8,526 nucleotides of DNA from Treponema sp. GTDB taxonomy: Bacteria; Spirochaetota; Spirochaetia; Treponematales; Treponemataceae. This document shows, one piece after another, positions 7,001-8,526 of the stretch. The position numbers and the translations under genes are program-made. Positions within the stretch are counted from its first letter, which is position 1. Each line of letters starts with the position of its first letter. Location: NCBI GenBank assembly GCA_017421145.1, contig JAFOTA010000133.1:1-8526 (forward strand), given 5' to 3'. The notes beneath the pieces were generated by a model that saw only the letters and a list, made by a program, of their open reading frames with translations, was not told the origin of the DNA and did no database searches.

Positions 7001-7201
7001 GCATTCGTGAATTTCCAGGAAAGCAGCCGTGCATGGGATGCGCTTACCCGTGATCAGGAGACGATGGAAAGGGATCCTACGAACAATCTTGCGTACGTGA
7101 ACTCAACCTATGCCGCGAATCCTTCTTACGGGCAGGAACCGACGATTTATACCGACATTCCGAAAGCAATGTACGGAGAGGAAATACTGAAGCAGAAGTA
7201 A
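4097..7201 (+). CDS. flcA: Membrane-anchored TPR protein, probable periplasmic flagellar collar protein FlcA
   Basis: The protein has 1034 residues. Residues 1-30 form a conserved-looking start (MPGLSQLKQF...). Residues about 40-365 are very acidic, Ser/Pro-rich and probably disordered, with repeated short motifs such as LDDMDF, MDDMDF and PDFG. Residues about 370-465 form a compact folded domain (YPLNLRIAIE at 387-396, VPARQLASQLDKEL at 420-433). One transmembrane helix spans about 467-492, preceded by basic KLKNR, which puts the N-terminus in the cytoplasm. Residues about 495-980 are helical with several TPR-like units (for example FYKQGYAQI at 500-508, ALYNMGRYSI at 728-737, VRYKIGYIDY at 854-863) and would lie in the periplasm. 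This architecture matches the spirochaete collar protein that surrounds the periplasmic flagellar motor and helps stator assembly. The FlcA assignment rests on remembered family features, not on a search; another TPR scaffold is possible. The stop overlaps the next gene's start (TAATG). Confidence 0.75.
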   Translation: MPGLSQLKQFTSDILNLGDEVKIRAARGEKPVTVPIPKDITIDDDSEDFRLGMPQLSEEEEQQAQALAEERNREANDFSDITGESDNPEASETPEVNLAMPDVSDLLAGPSSSSLDDLDLSEFEEPPEEEEEPEPEETPIEDLDLDSLLALSNPPADDDSEEDYDGYSSYDETPSAPSQKINPHKMDHEPSLDDMDFGSVSPAMEDAGGSASRTSDEFNDTGLPPIDMNDGLPEEFNEKPASPDVSESASASLDLPDFGETKAEETESSGADVLDGSETPDFGNESDDEPIPQFDTSAMDDMDFSEPGAVSTGDDDMFSGMETSDTDFEIPNFTEPAVEKQDGGSFNKKATVSTPDFSQAEEDENNKPKNTFTDAEYKAFRNNLAKYPLNLRIAIENMVVSNEFTDDSIYAVLEKVLRKVPARQLASQLDKELDIHVEVPRDFERRTAEEYEVYKQSLEYKLKNRILPFAIITATAAILMFCIGFLSFHFIWKPLRAEHFYKQGYAQIQENLYPQSEESFELAVRNKAKKKWFYKYAESYSDHHQYERAENIYKAALALFDHDKKAGLDWAKMEQRELFAYAESERILKREVLDYHTNDPDAILQLGDLYLEWADEEDPAKYADAKEMYDMLVLSKAKENDLYLYHSREMRYYIHVDDLEKVLQYKMMFYPSNIKRLDSQDLTELSGYLLDKRYGELRPSEEHLRISISDVKDLLEQAVKKDQTNPTALYNMGRYSIVTSSYKNAESMLNASIDAFSAKSTRTKKETRTFINAYRLLGEQYKEQQEYILAQQTYNNGIDLFEKENRTGAFDGTKDIGILYADLGDINYFINGDMDAALDNFKKSVANKNDTAPVRYKIGYIDYINHDYDGAWDSFVNGNELSNGKDCHTLLALGNTLAINNDYFTAEGYYQELIENLNDIIGKYTTILPQGRSDHADLVDVYRKATNNLGVVLSRIANLNGESETNGKAFVNFQESSRAWDALTRDQETMERDPTNNLAYVNSTYAANPSYGQEPTIYTDIPKAMYGEEILKQK

Positions 7202-7815
7202 TGGATGTTTGTGAAAAAGAGGCTTGCATATCTAACGACAGGCACTTTGAGATAAGGAAGGAGCTGTTCAGAAAGAGCATACACATGCTTTCTGCTGCAG
7301 TTCCTTTTCTGCTGTACCTTGCATACTGGCCTGTCATATCTCTTCTTTCGTCCGTGGTCGTGGTTTACGTCGTTTCTGAAATCGCGCGCCTTCACGGAAA
7401 AAAAATCCCCGTCATATCGATGATAACTACATTTGCAGCCAGGGAGCGGGACAAAAACAAATTCGTACTCGGTCCGGTCACTCTTGCATGCGGAATAATA
7501 GCGGCCGCCTTGATGTGGAAAGGTGAGTGTGCGTGCATAGGTATTTTTGCGCTCGCTTTCGGTGACGGTTCTGCAAGCCTTGCCGGTAAGCTCTATGGAA
7601 GGGTGGAAGTGCCTTTTACGGAAGGAAAGACCGTTGCAGGAAGCCTTACATGTTTTTTTGCAATCTTCGTTTCTTCGTTCATCGTCTGCAGGGTTCCTTC
7701 AGCGTCTTTGATTCTTGCCGGTACCGGGATGATAATAGAAATACTTCCTCTCAGGGATTTCGACAACCTGATAATTCCCGTTGCGATCGGCGGACTTGCT
7801 TTTTTGATTCTTTGA
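7201..7815 (+). CDS. Polyprenol/diacylglycerol kinase-family membrane enzyme (CTP-transferase-like)
   Basis: This is a 204-residue integral membrane protein of the dolichol kinase/DGK1/phytol kinase-like family, related to phosphatidate cytidylyltransferases. Visible motifs are RKSIHM (24-29), LGPVTLA (90-96), GDGSASLAGKLYG (121-133), EGKTVAGS (141-148) and DNLIIP (188-193). Hydrophobic segments lie at about 28-60, 88-106, 110-120, 149-163, 167-180 and 189-204. Family members transfer a phosphate, often from CTP, to a lipid alcohol such as a polyprenol or diacylglycerol at the inner membrane; the acceptor is unknown here. The start ATG shares its A with the stop codon of the upstream gene, and the nearest GGAGAGG (7175-7181) is about 19 nt away, so translation probably depends on coupling or reinitiation. 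A later Met29 would lose the conserved RKxxH segment, so ATG 7201 is preferred. Confidence 0.87.
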   Translation: MDVCEKEACISNDRHFEIRKELFRKSIHMLSAAVPFLLYLAYWPVISLLSSVVVVYVVSEIARLHGKKIPVISMITTFAARERDKNKFVLGPVTLACGIIAAALMWKGECACIGIFALAFGDGSASLAGKLYGRVEVPFTEGKTVAGSLTCFFAIFVSSFIVCRVPSASLILAGTGMIIEILPLRDFDNLIIPVAIGGLAFLIL

Positions 7816-7829
7816 TTTTTGATTTTTTA

Positions 7830-8526
7830 TCAGCCGTTGTTGAGCCTTGAATGTATGTTCCTCAGATAGACTATGGTTCCGAGGAAAAAAACTGATGCGC
7901 TTATGACGAGCGTCGGGAATGAGTATGCATGGGTCAACGTCAGGTGGCCTATGACCGTGCCAAGATAACCCAGGCTTTCAGGAACACGCTTTTTCATCCT
8001 GAAATTTATGTAGTTTCCCACGAGCATGAAAGTGGCCGTGAACACGAAGATTATCGCCCAGATCAGATGGCTGTAGTTTGCGACCGCATGAGTGTAGTTT
8101 GTCTGGAATTCATTCACCCTTATCTTGCAGATTGCAGCGGTAAGCACGCTTATTGCACATGCCAGCGCAAGAAGCTCTTCAACCGTCATGTATTTTTTTA
8201 TGAGCGGGAAAACCGGCATGCATAGAAGCGAAAGATAAGCCATTGCCCTTACGAAAATCACGAATTTTGACATGCACATGAGCACGACCGATGAATCAGG
8301 AAGCCCGGAAGCGGGGTAGATTATCTTGAAATTCGCGGCCATGGCAAGGTAAAGTTCCTGATACGGAAAAAGGAGCCTCACGCCTTCAAAAAAACAGCAT
8401 ATCAGGAAAATCAGGAAGAAAACTATTTCATCGGAGCTTGTCTTTTCGAATCCGAAGCATATGAATCCGGCAGCTGCAGGTACATAGCACAAAAACATGA
8501 GTATGGCTATTACCGAGGAAGCGACC
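7830..8526 (-). CDS. Multi-pass membrane protein of unknown function, N-terminus cut by window edge
   Basis: The frame is open from the right edge to TGA at 7832-7830. A Met codon lies at 8498, but the nine codons before it (VASSVIAIL) are also hydrophobic and continue the same membrane segment without a stop, so the true start is probably outside the window. Counting from that Met, hydrophobic segments lie at about 1-17, 24-45, 71-100 (one or two helices), 107-125, 144-164 and 177-212 (probably two helices), with a short polar tail ending HSRLNNG. Loops carry scattered basic residues (KK 101-102, RMKKR 167-171). No catalytic motif or family signature was recognised; it could be a sensor input domain-like 7TM protein or a transport-type protein. 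It converges on the lipid-kinase gene, with 14 bp between the two stop codons. Confidence 0.75.
   Translation of the reverse strand, partial: VASSVIAILMFLCYVPAAAGFICFGFEKTSSDEIVFFLIFLICCFFEGVRLLFPYQELYLAMAANFKIIYPASGLPDSSVVLMCMSKFVIFVRAMAYLSLLCMPVFPLIKKYMTVEELLALACAISVLTAAICKIRVNEFQTNYTHAVANYSHLIWAIIFVFTATFMLVGNYINFRMKKRVPESLGYLGTVIGHLTLTHAYSFPTLVISASVFFLGTIVYLRNIHSRLNNG

Noticed and set aside
7175..7181. GGAGAGG as the ribosome binding site of the lipid-kinase gene
   Set aside because: It ends about 19 nt before ATG 7201, beyond the usual spacing, and no later in-frame start keeps the conserved RKxxH motif; coupling through TAATG explains the start better.

Overview
The window looks like a chromosomal segment of a spirochaete, most likely a Treponema of mid-range GC. 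The main grounds are a membrane-anchored, TPR-rich protein resembling the spirochaete periplasmic flagellar collar protein FlcA, and a TGS-domain nucleoside kinase of a kind common in treponemes. No mobile elements, CRISPR array, rRNA or phage genes were seen. Both edge genes are cut by the window.

Layout. Positions 1-3827 are all read leftwards (minus strand). In transcription order they hold a secreted protein with two tandem CBM48/isoamylase-N-like domains (3827-3099) and a strong intrinsic terminator (3056-3012). These are followed by a secreted transglutaminase-like protein with an intact Cys-His-Asp triad and a KY-peptidase-like tail (2911-1529), a solitary tRNA-Val(CAC) with its own near-consensus promoter (1459-1388), and a nucleoside kinase whose C-terminus lies beyond the left edge (1302-1). 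A 269-bp divergent intergenic region (3828-4096) separates this block from a rightward pair: the FlcA-like protein (4097-7201) and a polyprenol/diacylglycerol kinase-family membrane enzyme (7201-7815). The pair shares a TAATG stop/start. A leftward multi-pass membrane protein (8526-7830) enters from the right edge and converges on the pair, with 14 bp between stop codons.

How the genes relate. The only firmly coupled pair is the collar-like gene and the lipid-kinase gene. The minus-strand genes look like separate transcription units carrying surface or periplasmic proteins, a tRNA and a housekeeping salvage enzyme. Two genes (the nucleoside kinase and the FlcA-like gene) have sigma70-type -10 boxes so close to the ATG, with no usable Shine-Dalgarno sequence, that leaderless transcripts are a reasonable hypothesis.

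The most notable items are the degenerate ThrRS-editing-like module fused to the kinase, the acidic motif-rich cytoplasmic tail of the FlcA-like protein, the possible leaderless promoters, and the duplicated SRIDSL segment in the transglutaminase-like protein. I did not find convincing evidence for a wholly new multi-gene system here.
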